From positions 181,482 through 245,481 of the forward strand of contig JANQSS010000188.1 in assembly GCA_028279185.1 (NCBI GenBank): DNA of 64,000 bases, read 5' to 3'. Source of the DNA: Saprospiraceae bacterium. Its GTDB lineage: Bacteria; Bacteroidota; Bacteroidia; Chitinophagales; Saprospiraceae. Numbering within the stretch: position 1 is the stretch's first letter; every line of letters begins with the position of its first letter. The notes beneath the pieces are model-generated. The model made no database searches. It saw nothing but the letters and a program-made list of their open reading frames with translations, and was not told the DNA's origin. A program made the position numbers and the translations under genes. This document shows positions 1 through 9,367 of the stretch, one piece after another.

Positions 1-289
1 AACCAATAAACACATTTTGTTCACCGCTTGAATTAAATAATCCAGCATTGAATCCAACAAAGGTGTTTAATTGGCCGGTGTTTGTGAATAAACCCGCAGA
101 CGTACCTACAAGAACATTATTTGCACCGCTTACATTTTCACCCGCAAAGTCCCCAACGATAACATTATTTAGTCCATCATTTAAATTTAATTTTCCATTA
201 ATAGTTGCATCACCTTCGACATCAAGCAAGGGTTGACAATAAATAGATCCCAAGAAGAGAAGATGTAATAAAACAAGTCGAAATTTCAT
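1..289 (-). CDS. Exported repeat protein, N-terminal part (runs off window start)
   Basis: Reading the minus strand from the ATG at 289 gives a signal peptide (MKFRLVLLHLLFLGSIYC, then Q). A short stretch follows (DVEGDATINGKLNLNDG), and then repeats of the form NNVIVGDFAG / NNVLVGTSAG / NTFVGFNAG / NVFIG. This G-x-x-AG...N-T/V-F/V-G pattern is the shallow beta-repeat seen in Bacteroidota and phage fibre-like proteins that often end in an S74 endosialidase-chaperone domain; that end is not visible here. The frame stays open to position 1, so only 96 codons are seen. It is divergent from the histidine kinase at 434. The export and repeat calls are direct. The fibre-like role is inferred, and a related S74 protein lies at 56796. 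Confidence 0.75.
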   Translation of the reverse strand, partial: MKFRLVLLHLLFLGSIYCQPLLDVEGDATINGKLNLNDGLNNVIVGDFAGENVSGANNVLVGTSAGLFTNTGQLNTFVGFNAGLFNSSGEQNVFIG

Positions 290-433
290 TTTTAATAATT
301 TAATGTTGAGTAAATCGTTTTCGGAGGTAAAATTCGAATGATGTTTGTATAATTGACAGCCAGTAAACAGCCAATTTAAAATCTAGCGGTTTTCCACTAC
401 AAGGTGTTTAGTCTTTTGGGCTAACTTTGGAAT
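290..433. promoter_or_regulatory. Divergent promoter region with a TAACTTTG box
   Basis: This gap separates the minus-strand repeat protein from the plus-strand histidine kinase. At 422-429 the sequence TAACTTTG fits the Bacteroidota -7 consensus TAnnTTTG and sits only 4 bases before the ATG at 434. If used, it would give an almost leaderless mRNA. I see no matching TTG at the -33 position, so the call is weak. Confidence 0.3.
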
Positions 434-2425
434 ATGATAAAGAGCCTTTTGTGTTCATTCGTAATTTTTATCAGTATTCAGGGTCGGGCCTCTCAAGTTG
501 ACAGCTTAATTCATCTGGCTAACGAATCAGCTAATGACTCTTTACGTACTTTTTATTGGCATGCTGCGGCACAGCGCATACATACCGACTCAGCGTTGTT
601 GATTCTGCATGCGAGGTTAGCATGGGCTAATGAAGTGCAGCACGAATTTTGGCAAGCCAAACTCCATCAAACGTTAGGTAAGAAGTGTCAACAAATTCGT
701 GGTGGACTGGATTCATTGATCCTATATTCCAAGAAGTCTTATGGGTTATTTGACCTTTTAAACAATGAAGTGGAAAAAGGTCGTTCCGGAATGCAAATCG
801 GAATCGGCTTGGCAAATAAAGGAGAACGGCAAGAAGCCATGCGTTTTTTATTGGAAGCGGCAGTGCTTTTTGAGCAAGGAGGAGCACATAGCATTTTGGC
901 ACCGCTCTATATTAACATGGCTTCGATTTATGCTCAAGCAGGTGAGTTGGATAAGGAAATTGAATTATTGCGTAAAGCGAATAAAATAACAAAGTCAACG
1001 GGTGACGAACGTAACGAAGCTATATCATCAATGGGAATTAGAACTTACTACGTCAACCAGGGAAACTTGGATTCGGCGGAACATTATGCCCAAAGGGCAT
1101 TTGAAATTGCCCAAAAAAGGGGAGACCCTATACTGAAACTCTATAGCTTATTTAATTTGGCCAGTATGGAGGAGGGGCGTGGCAATATTGAAAAAGCCGA
1201 ATCTTATTATCTGAGCTTGTTAGCATTAAATCCTGTGGGCCATGACGGAGCGCGTATGCGATATCGCTGTGGCGATTTTTATTATAAAACCAATCGATTA
1301 CGAAAAGCGCGTGCCTATTTGGAGGTGGCATTGGCTGAATCCAAAGAGCTCGGTGCATCGGACTTAACAATGAATATCCAGGCGATATTGACAAATGTGT
1401 ATAAAAAACTTGGAATGTTTCGATCAGCAACCTTGTCCGCTCATGACTATATGCATCTTGCGGACAGTCTGCATGGAGTAGAGGTTCGTAGCAACGTAAA
1501 TGAGCTTTCGATTAAATATGAGTCAGAAAAAAAAGAACGTGAAAATCAAGAACTGCTAGCAAAGCAAGGGAAAAAAGAACTGGAAATTATCAAGTTGAAT
1601 ACAAAGTTGAGACAGCAAGTTTTCCTGGTCATTTTGGGTGTTTTAGCGATTTTAGCTGCTATACTCATTTCATTTTTTCTGAAGAAACAGCAAAGGCAAA
1701 AATTACAAATTGCACGTCAAAAACAAGCCATACAAGAACAAAAAATAAGCGAACTGGAAGCGATGCAGATGATCACTTCGATGAAATCTTTGGTGCAAGG
1801 TCAGGAAAACGAGCGAGGCCGTATTGCGAAAGAACTTCACGACGGTATAGGGAGTATCATGGCATCATTAAAACTCTCGCTCAGCCAACTCCCACATTAC
1901 GGCGAACGACAAGATTATCAACAGCTCGTATCCAATATCAACGCTTTATATGATAAGGCTAACTCAGAATTACGCCGAATTGCACAAAACCTTATGCCCG
2001 CAACTTTGACACGATATGGATTGATTGCAGCATTAGAAGACTTTGTAGCCGAACTCAATTATAGTGGTAAAGTACATATAGATTTTCAGTATTTATTTGC
2101 GGAGAGCAATTTACCTGACGAGTTATCTTTGTCTTTATATCGCGTTATTCAGGAATTGCTTAACAATGCAATTCGACATGGCAAGCCTTCGGAAGTACTT
2201 GTTCAATTGATGAAACACGATGATGTCGTGAACATCACGGTGGAGGATAACGGATTAGGATTTGATGTTAATAATATGGATCCGGGAAATGGTTTACAAA
2301 ATATAGAAAGTAGGCTGGCTTTTTTTGGCGGACATATGCGTATTGAATCCAATCCCAAACTTGGCACAACGATCTATATAGAATGCCCTGCAGAAACAAA
2401 GTCCATGAATCAAACAATCAAGTAG
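434..2425 (+). CDS. TPR-containing sensor histidine kinase (HisKA_3 / NarL-type)
   Basis: This 663-aa membrane sensor kinase has a signal peptide (about residues 1-19), a sensor region of TPR-like helices (about 25-350), a coiled coil, and one membrane segment near residues 397-417 (LVILGVLAILAAILISFFL). The HisKA_3 box lies near residue 457 (GRIAKELHDGIGS, with the phospho-accepting His in ELHDG). A HATPase domain follows, with N box (ELLNNAIRHG), G1 (EDNGLGFD) and G2 (GNGLQNIESRL). The TPR array most likely sits outside the inner membrane and the kinase in the cytoplasm. The partner is certainly the next gene, a LuxR-type regulator that begins on the base after this stop codon. The signal sensed cannot be told from sequence. 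Confidence 0.93.
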   Translation: MIKSLLCSFVIFISIQGRASQVDSLIHLANESANDSLRTFYWHAAAQRIHTDSALLILHARLAWANEVQHEFWQAKLHQTLGKKCQQIRGGLDSLILYSKKSYGLFDLLNNEVEKGRSGMQIGIGLANKGERQEAMRFLLEAAVLFEQGGAHSILAPLYINMASIYAQAGELDKEIELLRKANKITKSTGDERNEAISSMGIRTYYVNQGNLDSAEHYAQRAFEIAQKRGDPILKLYSLFNLASMEEGRGNIEKAESYYLSLLALNPVGHDGARMRYRCGDFYYKTNRLRKARAYLEVALAESKELGASDLTMNIQAILTNVYKKLGMFRSATLSAHDYMHLADSLHGVEVRSNVNELSIKYESEKKERENQELLAKQGKKELEIIKLNTKLRQQVFLVILGVLAILAAILISFFLKKQQRQKLQIARQKQAIQEQKISELEAMQMITSMKSLVQGQENERGRIAKELHDGIGSIMASLKLSLSQLPHYGERQDYQQLVSNINALYDKANSELRRIAQNLMPATLTRYGLIAALEDFVAELNYSGKVHIDFQYLFAESNLPDELSLSLYRVIQELLNNAIRHGKPSEVLVQLMKHDDVVNITVEDNGLGFDVNNMDPGNGLQNIESRLAFFGGHMRIESNPKLGTTIYIECPAETKSMNQTIK

Positions 2426-3079
2426 TTGGCCGAAGTTCTAGATAAAATAAAAGTATATATCGTTGATGATCATCAAATTGTCATAAATGGAATTGTCAGT
2501 GTATTAAACAATGCTTCAGACCTGCGGTTTGTTGGCTCAGCTTTAAATGCTGAAGATGCGTTATTGTTTTTTCAATCAGCAACGGCTGATGTCGTCTTGC
2601 TTGACATCCACATGCCTGGAATGGATGGTATGTCGCTTTGTAAGCTGCTAAAAAAGCAATACACCAGAATGCACATCATTGCCTTGACGTCTTTTAGTCA
2701 AGTTAGCTTTATTGCAGAGATGTTACGCAATGGTGCGGATGGTTATTTATTTAAAAGCACATCGGAGTCCGAATTGCTGACGGCCATTCGTAGCGTGCAC
2801 CGCGGGGAACGTTATCTGTCAAAAGCCGTGAATGATCGCATGATATCCAAAGCGATTGCACAAAACAAAACTGAAAGTCATTTTATTCCGAAAATCACAC
2901 GCCGGGAGCGTCAGGTTCTTGAACTTATTGCAGAGGAAAATACGAACCAGGAAATTGCTACAAAATTGTTTCTTTCTATAAGTACTGTCGAAACGCATCG
3001 CATGAATTTATGTTCGAAGCTAGACGCTCGTAATGCTGCCGGGCTAATTAAAAAGGCCATTAAATTTGGTTTGATATAA
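2426..3079 (+). CDS. Response regulator, NarL/FixJ family (REC + LuxR HTH)
   Basis: This 217-aa DNA-binding response regulator pairs with the upstream kinase. The receiver domain starts at once (KVYIVDDHQ), with the predicted phosphorylated Asp60 in VVLLDIHMPG, a Thr/Ser near ALTSFS and the conserved Lys in YLFKST. A LuxR-type helix-turn-helix fills about residues 150-215 (RRERQVLELIAEENTNQEIA, then STVETHRMNL). The start is the TTG that directly follows the kinase TAG. No ATG or GTG lies between it and the first strand of the receiver fold, so this start is well supported by domain length. Zero-base spacing implies translational coupling. Target genes are unknown. Confidence 0.93.
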   Translation: MAEVLDKIKVYIVDDHQIVINGIVSVLNNASDLRFVGSALNAEDALLFFQSATADVVLLDIHMPGMDGMSLCKLLKKQYTRMHIIALTSFSQVSFIAEMLRNGADGYLFKSTSESELLTAIRSVHRGERYLSKAVNDRMISKAIAQNKTESHFIPKITRRERQVLELIAEENTNQEIATKLFLSISTVETHRMNLCSKLDARNAAGLIKKAIKFGLI

Positions 3080-3147
3080 ACTGCTCCATTCAAATAATTG
3101 GCTGTTAATAGGACCAATAATTTATCTATATTTCCTTCCTTTGTCAG

Positions 3148-3981
3148 ATGCGTAATCCTTGGAAAATGTATAAAACATGTAATTATCGAAGGTACCTTTG
3201 TTTTGTTTGCTTGAGCATGATTGCTATGAGTTGCTCCTCTTATCGTTTGTCAAAGCAAAAAGTATCCTATCCATTGATGGAAAATACGATAACTATCCAT
3301 AAAGTCACCTCAAAGCCTAGAAAAGGTAAGGAAGAAACTGCTTCTTATGTCTTCTTCAACATGCACGAAAATGAGAATACATCAGTCCGGGCAGTCAAGA
3401 AATTCTTGAAAGAAAATCCCGGCGTATTATTTTATTTAGAACATGACGGAAATCGTATTATTTCCTTTCGAATGGATGGTGAAATATATCGATTCGATCC
3501 GAATAGAATTTTCACGGATGAGGGGATTAGAAAAACCTTGTTACGTCATGGTCATTTTTCCAAAGAAGGGCATGACGTCGTGCAGGGTTTCGGAACGTTT
3601 TTAATAAAGACCACGGCAGCTTATGCACAATCGGGATATGTAGCCTTGCACAACAATGGCCCAAATGCATATAGTATTATGTCATATCAGGCTGGGGGAC
3701 AATATGAGGCAGATGCTCAAGCTATTCACCAAAACGAGGAAATGGATATCGACGATTTTTATTTTACCACAGACAGTTTGTTATTTGCTGAATTATCCAA
3801 TAAAAATTGGAATGTTGTATTACAGAATAATGAAGAAGGGCTCGATGATGGATCGTTGTCAATATATACAGGTAGAAAAGGTATTCGTTATGTGAACATA
3901 GAAGCGGAGCATGGGCATAAAAAAGCACAACTAAAAATGATTGATGTTTTGAGTGGTATCTGGGAGGAAAGCTTAAAGTAA
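3148..3981 (+). CDS. Lipoprotein of unknown function
   Basis: This 277-aa protein begins with a basic, hydrophobic leader (NYRRYLCFVCLSMIAMSC) ending in a lipobox-like Cys, so it is probably lipid-anchored. The ATG at 3148 is used here; a second ATG at 3166 would also keep the signal. The mature part is mixed alpha/beta with no motif I recognise. Some of it (ENPGVLFYLEHDGNRIISFR; DPNRIFTDEGIRKTL; LHNNGPNAYSIMSY) is reminiscent of proteins that handle short protein or peptidoglycan ligands, but that is only an impression. It follows the two-component pair by 68 bases and precedes an esterase gene by about 50 bases, so co-transcription is possible. Confidence 0.75.
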   Translation: MRNPWKMYKTCNYRRYLCFVCLSMIAMSCSSYRLSKQKVSYPLMENTITIHKVTSKPRKGKEETASYVFFNMHENENTSVRAVKKFLKENPGVLFYLEHDGNRIISFRMDGEIYRFDPNRIFTDEGIRKTLLRHGHFSKEGHDVVQGFGTFLIKTTAAYAQSGYVALHNNGPNAYSIMSYQAGGQYEADAQAIHQNEEMDIDDFYFTTDSLLFAELSNKNWNVVLQNNEEGLDDGSLSIYTGRKGIRYVNIEAEHGHKKAQLKMIDVLSGIWEESLK

Positions 3982-4030
3982 AAAATTACTTACATTGTGT
4001 TCTCGACCATTTAAACTCAAATTAAACTAT

Positions 4031-4762
4031 ATGAATCGTACGTTAGACAGTTGGTACAGTCAATCGCTGAAGAAAGAAATGGAAATTGCAGTATATGGCC
4101 ATTACGGGTCAGCACTATTGCTGATTCCTACCGCGGCTGCCGACTATTTGGAGTACGAGCGCTTCCTTGTCATAGATGTTATTCAACCCTATATTGACGC
4201 CGGAAAAATAAAAGTGTTTTCAATAAATAGCATCAATTCAGAGAGCTGGCTCAATAATGACATGGATCCTAAGCATAAGGCCATTCGACACAATGATTTT
4301 AATCATTATATCAGGCACGAAGTGGTTCCCTATATTCGCTCACGTACGAGCCAGGAAACACCCATTTATACCTGCGGAGCATCATTAGGTGCATTACATG
4401 CCGCCAATTTATATTTCAAGTTTCCATATCATATTGATGGATGTATCGCAATGAGTGGTGTGTATGACTTGACCAACTACACGAAGGGTTTTTGGGATGA
4501 AGATGTGTACTTTAATTCGCCTATCCATTATTTGGAAAACCTTAACGATGATCATTTTTTACCGAGGTTAAGGCAGGCAAAGCACATTCATATATTGACA
4601 GGAAGCGGGGACTATGAAGATCCTTCGGCATCCAGGACGCTTTCCGCTTTGCTAAACCACAAAGGCATCCCACATGAATTGGATGTGTGGGGACCTGACA
4701 TGAAACATGATTGGCCAACCTGGCGCGCCATGTTACCGCATTATTTAGGTTCTCGATTTTAG
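4031..4762 (+). CDS. Alpha/beta-hydrolase, putative esterase family
   Basis: This 243-aa alpha/beta hydrolase resembles the putative esterase (esterase D-like) group. The nucleophile elbow is CGASLGAL, with predicted Ser118. A typical late His sits in MKHDWPTW near the C terminus, and the acid is probably in the GSGDYEDP loop. The HDW-P-TW ending and the GIPHELDVWG strand are typical of this family. I chose the ATG at 4031 (MNRTLDSWYS) over an in-frame TTG 12 codons upstream, because homology begins at MNR and the extra residues look like untranslated leader. No signal peptide is seen, so it is probably cytoplasmic. The substrate is unknown. Confidence 0.88.
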   Translation: MNRTLDSWYSQSLKKEMEIAVYGHYGSALLLIPTAAADYLEYERFLVIDVIQPYIDAGKIKVFSINSINSESWLNNDMDPKHKAIRHNDFNHYIRHEVVPYIRSRTSQETPIYTCGASLGALHAANLYFKFPYHIDGCIAMSGVYDLTNYTKGFWDEDVYFNSPIHYLENLNDDHFLPRLRQAKHIHILTGSGDYEDPSASRTLSALLNHKGIPHELDVWGPDMKHDWPTWRAMLPHYLGSRF

Positions 4763-4826
4763 CGTGCAAGTATTTAATTCTAGGATAAGGTTCCTTCAAG
4801 TAATATCGGGTGGCTGTTTAATTGGG

Positions 4827-5272
4827 CTAAAAACTTAGTATAATTTCGAATCCCTTTTCCGTTTTTATATGAACTGTACCATTTATCGCTTCCGCTCGCA
4901 TTTTAATATTACTGAGCCCAAGACCGGTCGATGAAATTTCGGGACTAGATTTTCCATTGTCTTTTATACTCAGTTGGAAGCCTTTCTTATATTTAGTCAA
5001 CTTCACTTTGACATCCGTAGCATTTGAATGTTTTATTATGTTATGTTCGTGATAGCTTCTTTGAAAATCAGATAGATATTTTGTCTCCTTACGGGTGATA
5101 TTTTTTCGTCATCTGTGCCGTAATCAGAAAAATAAGAGCAGGTTTTGCTCAAATAGGATATACGATCGTCTTCATCGCTTAACTGCCTTGCAACGTTGTG
5201 TATGGAATCTATATTAATAGCCAATACTCCATTCCAAGTGTAACTAATGGAGATTATAAAAAAAACAAATTA
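4827..5272 (-). pseudogene. Frameshifted C-terminal remnant of a LytS/NarL-type histidine kinase
   Basis: Two minus-strand frames join into one kinase end. The first (about 5224-5036) reads INIDSIHNVARQL...NIYLIFKEAITNI and then stops. After a frame change near 5035-5045 the second reads IKHSNATDVKVKLTKYKKG...SIKDNGKSS...STGLGLSNIKMRAEAINGTV and stops at 4827. Together they rebuild the N box (FKEAITNIIKHSNA), G1 (DNG) and G2 (GLGLSNI) of a HATPase domain. Nothing upstream supplies a His box, sensor or start; an in-frame stop lies near 5270. The piece is therefore both 5'-truncated and frameshifted. It lies between the esterase gene and the amidohydrolase gene. A sequencing error could explain the frameshift but not the missing front. 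Confidence 0.75.
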
Positions 5273-5354
5273 AGCAAAGAGAAATCGATTTTGACTCATG
5301 TACGAATTTATCGATTAAACAACTATTTCGTGTTGCTACAAATTTTCGATTTAT

Positions 5355-8300
5355 TCAAAAACGACAAGTACAGGTACTCCTCATGTGACTCATTGTTTCA
5401 GTAAAAAACGGATAGCTCATCGTACTGCCTTCTTCTTCCCAATAAAATTTTTCTCGTTCAGTTTTATGATTCCCGATCTGATTCATGGTTGTAGCATCAA
5501 ATACCCGTCCATTGATAATAGTGTATCGAATGGACGCACTGTTTTCAATATTTTCAAGCGGGTCCTTGTCGAGTATAATGATGTCGGCTAGTTTGCCCAC
5601 TTTGAGTGAACCAATTTCATCTTCCATGCCCAGATATCGCGCTCCATTAATAGTTGCAGCTCGTAGAGCTTGATGATTATCCATTCCCCCCTGTACCAAC
5701 ATCCAAAGTTCCCAATGCGCTCCCAATCCCTGCAATTGACCATGAGATCCTAAATTTATATCAACACCCGCGTTTTGTAATGCATTACAACTTTGGGAAA
5801 CAAGAATATGACCATTTTCGTATTCTTCCTGAGGGATCTTCATTCGATGACGTGATCTTGAATCCAGGATTGGTCGAGGCGTAAATGTATTCAAGCGCTC
5901 GTCATTCCAAACCTCATCTCTCTCGTAAAAATAAAATTCGCCATTCACCCCGCCATAGTTGACTATGAGGGTGGGGGTGTTTCCTGTTTGTGTCGCTGAC
6001 CAAAACTTTATTACATCATCGTACAAAGGTGCCACTGGTATGTTATGTTCAACCCCGGTATGTCCGTCCGCCACCATTGTCATATTATGAAAAAAATGAG
6101 ACCCACCTTCTGGGTATACATTAATTCCAAGCTCGCGTGCAGCTTTCATTACTTGTTGCCGTTGATCGCGACGAGGCTGGTTGTAGCTTTTTACCGAAAA
6201 AGCGCCGTATGCCTGGGTCCTTCGTAATGCCGAGCGAGCATCGTCCACACTGTTAATGACTGCTTTGAAATCACCGTCGGCCCCGTATAATATAGTTCCT
6301 GTACTGAAGATACGTGGGCCTATCATACGTCCAGCTTTTACCATTTCAGATTGGGAAAATGTCATTTCTGAATTGGATGAGGGGTCATGCGTTGTTGTTA
6401 CACCATAAGCCAAGTTCGCCCAATACTGCCAATGTTTCTTTGGACTCAAGCCATACCTAAAAGCACCCAGATGTGCGTGCACATCGACAAGGCCCGGCAT
6501 GACAACTAGACCTTCGCAATCAATAACATGCGCATTTTGAGGTATGTTTATTGACTCACTTGGCCCAATATGTGTAATAATATTTTCTTTAATAACGATG
6601 ATACCATCGTCGATTACTCTATTTGCCTCCATGGTGATTATTCGCGCATTTGTTAGTGCCACAATTCCAGTTGGTTTATCGGCTTCCATAACAAATTCAA
6701 TTTTTAACCCGGCTGTATCGATAGGAGGAACAGAGTCGACTTTTCCTAAGAACGGAAATTTATCATCCAGGGAAACTGTAAAATATTCATTTCCTAATGT
6801 CCAGTGAAGTTTATCTGAATTTTTGGACCAGTGCAAATTAATTCCGGCATCTCGGGAAACGAGTTGAACAGGTACACTAGATGTTGACGAGGAAATTCCT
6901 ACTTTTTGTCCCGTTTTTGGCATGGCGGCGACATAAACTTTGTGCAATTCGCTAAAGGCAAGCCATTTGCCATCAGGACTTGGGGCAAACCTATTCGCAT
7001 ATTTTGTTTCAATTATGTCTTCGATTTTATCACCATTTAGAGTAGTTTTTTTGAGTTGTTTTGTCAAACTTCCAAACAGTTGGCCTCCTGTTTGAAAGAA
7101 TATGTGATCACCTTTAGGCGTAAAAATGGGGTTGCTTCCTTGGGCGGTCACAAACGATTCTTTTCCGCCTGATGAAGGTATCATATAAATTCCTGGTTTG
7201 ACGGAAAACGTATAGCCCTGATGTCCATTTCCACTATCCTTTCTGTAAACAATTGACTTTCCATTCGGTGAAAAACGAGGACTATTGTAGATGCCTTTTT
7301 CAGTCGTAAGCTTCATTAATTTCCCACTGTTCCAGTCGAGCTTCATTAAAGCCCCTCGTTCAATATCGTCCCAGGTTACGAATACTAACTGTTTACCGTC
7401 AGGAGAAAACGACGGTGCAAATTCAAAATCCTCTCCAGATGTTAACCTCGTAATTTTGCCATTTGGTAACCGCTTTTTATACAAGTAGCCTACGGCATTA
7501 AATACTATATGTGAGCCATCAGGAGAGGTTACAACTTGGCGTAGTACGTTAACGTTAAAATTTTCTTCAAATACTTTTTGTTTAAATAAAACAGTTTCTG
7601 CCATTTTATGTACGGCATTCACCTCGAAAGGAATTAGAGCAACATCGCGATTTTCAACATTAATTTTATAAATCTTTCCTTTTGCATGAATGATTATATA
7701 ATCGTCATCCGGGGTCCATGCGAATCCAGGATAAACACCAAATATAGCCCATGCTTCCTGTTGATCTTTCGTCAGGTTATCGTAAATAGGGTAGTCCTGA
7801 CCTGTTTTTAAATCTCTGATATAAAGTACAGACTTAGTACGCACTCGACGGACATACGCCAATTTATCGCCTTTGTGATTTATTTGTGGTCGAATGGCTC
7901 CACCAGGGCCACCCACATAATTTTCGCTAACGCCTTTATCAAAATCATATCGTTTAATTACATAGATCTGGCTGTTCGGATTTTTATTGTATTGAAAATA
8001 GCCACCAGGATACATGTCTTCGCTGTAATACATATATTTTCCATCAGCCGATACAGACGGTTCGTTCACATCTTGTTGATCATTTTTTCGTGTTGTAAGT
8101 TGAATGCCATCACCTCCTGTGACATGATACATCCACATTTCTCCGGCTCCCAGAGACCGTTCGGATGTAAAATGTTTTCGCGCTATGAAATAATTTCCAT
8201 CGGGCATAAAAACAGGATTGTTGAGTAATCGAAAAGTTTCTTCTGTTACTTGTTTTGAATTGCTACCATCGCTATTCATAATATGGATGTTATCTCCACC

Positions 8301-8615
8301 TCCGACGTCCGAAGTAAAAATAATCTTAGAGCCATCTGGGCTAAACCTGGGTTGAACCTCCCACGCCAGTCCTGTACGAAGAGCAGTAGCCGTTCCTCCC
8401 GTTATTGGCATGGAATAAATGTCGCCCAACATGTCAAATACAATTGTTTGTCCATCAGGACTTACGTCAAGATTCATCCATGTCCCTTCATCTACGGTAA
8501 AAGCAATCGTGTCATGCGTATAAGGTGGATGGTTTACATCCCACTCCTTATCCTGGCTGTACACCAAGGCGGTGAAGCCAAGTAGCCCTAAAACCGTACA
8601 AATTAATTTATCCAT
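5355..8615 (-). CDS. Exported TolB-like beta-propeller / amidohydrolase fusion
   Basis: This 1086-aa exported protein has a signal peptide (about 1-20). A long series of WD40-like PD40 repeats follows (SPDGQTIVFDMLGDIYSMP; SPDGSKIIFTSDVGG; SPDGKQLVFVTWDDI; SPNGKSIVYRKDS) to about residue 640. A metal-dependent amidohydrolase domain fills the rest, starting at VALTNARIITMEANRVIDDG. Its HxH metal motif is in LVDVHAHLGAF (near residues 711-713), with later His residues in GHTGVEHNIPV and LGSHGQLQGLGAH, and the usual closing strand GKLADIIILDKDPLENI. This is a known large Bacteroidota architecture related to imidazolonepropionase-like hydrolases; substrates are usually unproven. It probably works in the periplasm. 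About 85 bases separate its end from the kinase remnant. Confidence 0.92.
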   Translation of the reverse strand: MDKLICTVLGLLGFTALVYSQDKEWDVNHPPYTHDTIAFTVDEGTWMNLDVSPDGQTIVFDMLGDIYSMPITGGTATALRTGLAWEVQPRFSPDGSKIIFTSDVGGGDNIHIMNSDGSNSKQVTEETFRLLNNPVFMPDGNYFIARKHFTSERSLGAGEMWMYHVTGGDGIQLTTRKNDQQDVNEPSVSADGKYMYYSEDMYPGGYFQYNKNPNSQIYVIKRYDFDKGVSENYVGGPGGAIRPQINHKGDKLAYVRRVRTKSVLYIRDLKTGQDYPIYDNLTKDQQEAWAIFGVYPGFAWTPDDDYIIIHAKGKIYKINVENRDVALIPFEVNAVHKMAETVLFKQKVFEENFNVNVLRQVVTSPDGSHIVFNAVGYLYKKRLPNGKITRLTSGEDFEFAPSFSPDGKQLVFVTWDDIERGALMKLDWNSGKLMKLTTEKGIYNSPRFSPNGKSIVYRKDSGNGHQGYTFSVKPGIYMIPSSGGKESFVTAQGSNPIFTPKGDHIFFQTGGQLFGSLTKQLKKTTLNGDKIEDIIETKYANRFAPSPDGKWLAFSELHKVYVAAMPKTGQKVGISSSTSSVPVQLVSRDAGINLHWSKNSDKLHWTLGNEYFTVSLDDKFPFLGKVDSVPPIDTAGLKIEFVMEADKPTGIVALTNARIITMEANRVIDDGIIVIKENIITHIGPSESINIPQNAHVIDCEGLVVMPGLVDVHAHLGAFRYGLSPKKHWQYWANLAYGVTTTHDPSSNSEMTFSQSEMVKAGRMIGPRIFSTGTILYGADGDFKAVINSVDDARSALRRTQAYGAFSVKSYNQPRRDQRQQVMKAARELGINVYPEGGSHFFHNMTMVADGHTGVEHNIPVAPLYDDVIKFWSATQTGNTPTLIVNYGGVNGEFYFYERDEVWNDERLNTFTPRPILDSRSRHRMKIPQEEYENGHILVSQSCNALQNAGVDINLGSHGQLQGLGAHWELWMLVQGGMDNHQALRAATINGARYLGMEDEIGSLKVGKLADIIILDKDPLENIENSASIRYTIINGRVFDATTMNQIGNHKTEREKFYWEEEGSTMSYPFFTETMSHMRSTCTCRF

Positions 8616-8861
8616 TAGATTGGCAATTTTGTGTGGTCTAAGGTAATGTCTTCAGGTCAATAAACATTTTATGCATAGGATATGCAATGGCCTTGGGCCA
8701 AGAATTTGAAATTTCCTCTTACTAATTAGCTGAAATCATATTGAACCATCGACAGGATTACCAATTTTGTATGCTGGAACGCTTATGCAATAGATAAAAT
8801 TCTAGTCCTATAATTGACTATTGAGTTGATTATCAATACGTTCACTAAGAAACTTTAATAT

Positions 8862-9362
8862 ATGAAACAGATCATTTTACTGGTACTGTTCGCTCTTTTC
8901 ACCTGTGGTGTAGCGGCACAGCAAAAAAGAATTGATCCTACCAAATACCGTGAATTCGATTTTTGGTTAGGAGGGTGGAACGTTTACAAGTATGGCACGG
9001 ATACAATAGTGGGGCAGAGCCGTATTACCTCAATTGTGGATAGTGTGGCTATCCAGGAGGTATATTGGGCAGAAAGAGGTAATTATCAAGGTAGGAGCAT
9101 TAATAAGTACAATGCAGATGTTGGTAGTTGGGAACAGTACTATGTGGACAATGGAGGCGCAACTTTACACTTAAGAGGGAATCGAATAGCAAATCAGATG
9201 GTGTTGATGGACGTTCATTCTAAAGTCGGTAAGTCGATGAACAAAATCGTATGGACCGATCAGCCCAATGGCGATGTTCGCCAGACTTGGTCGGTGAGCA
9301 ATGATGCTGGTAGGACATGGAAGGTCATATTTGATGGTCGCTATGTCCGTCAAATTAAATGA
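8862..9362 (+). CDS. Small exported protein, DUF1579-like
   Basis: This 166-aa protein has a clean signal peptide (MKQIILLVLFALFTCGVAAQ). A compact beta-rich domain begins FDFWLGGWNVYKYGTDTIVG and ends NDAGRTWKVIFDGRYVR. The FDFWLGxW opening is a recurrent signature of small exported lipocalin-like or DUF1579-like proteins in Bacteroidota, which have no established function. It stands alone, divergent from the amidohydrolase gene across a 246-base gap in which I see no further gene, and convergent with the TonB receptor gene, whose stop lies only 5 bases away. The coding call is secure and the family is tentative. Confidence 0.82.
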   Translation: MKQIILLVLFALFTCGVAAQQKRIDPTKYREFDFWLGGWNVYKYGTDTIVGQSRITSIVDSVAIQEVYWAERGNYQGRSINKYNADVGSWEQYYVDNGGATLHLRGNRIANQMVLMDVHSKVGKSMNKIVWTDQPNGDVRQTWSVSNDAGRTWKVIFDGRYVRQIK

Positions 9363-9367
9363 TCTGT

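Noticed and set aside
48..236. Plus-strand open frame at the window start
   Set aside because: It mirrors the minus-strand exported repeat protein, whose signal peptide and regular Gly/Asn repeats are clearly the coding sense.
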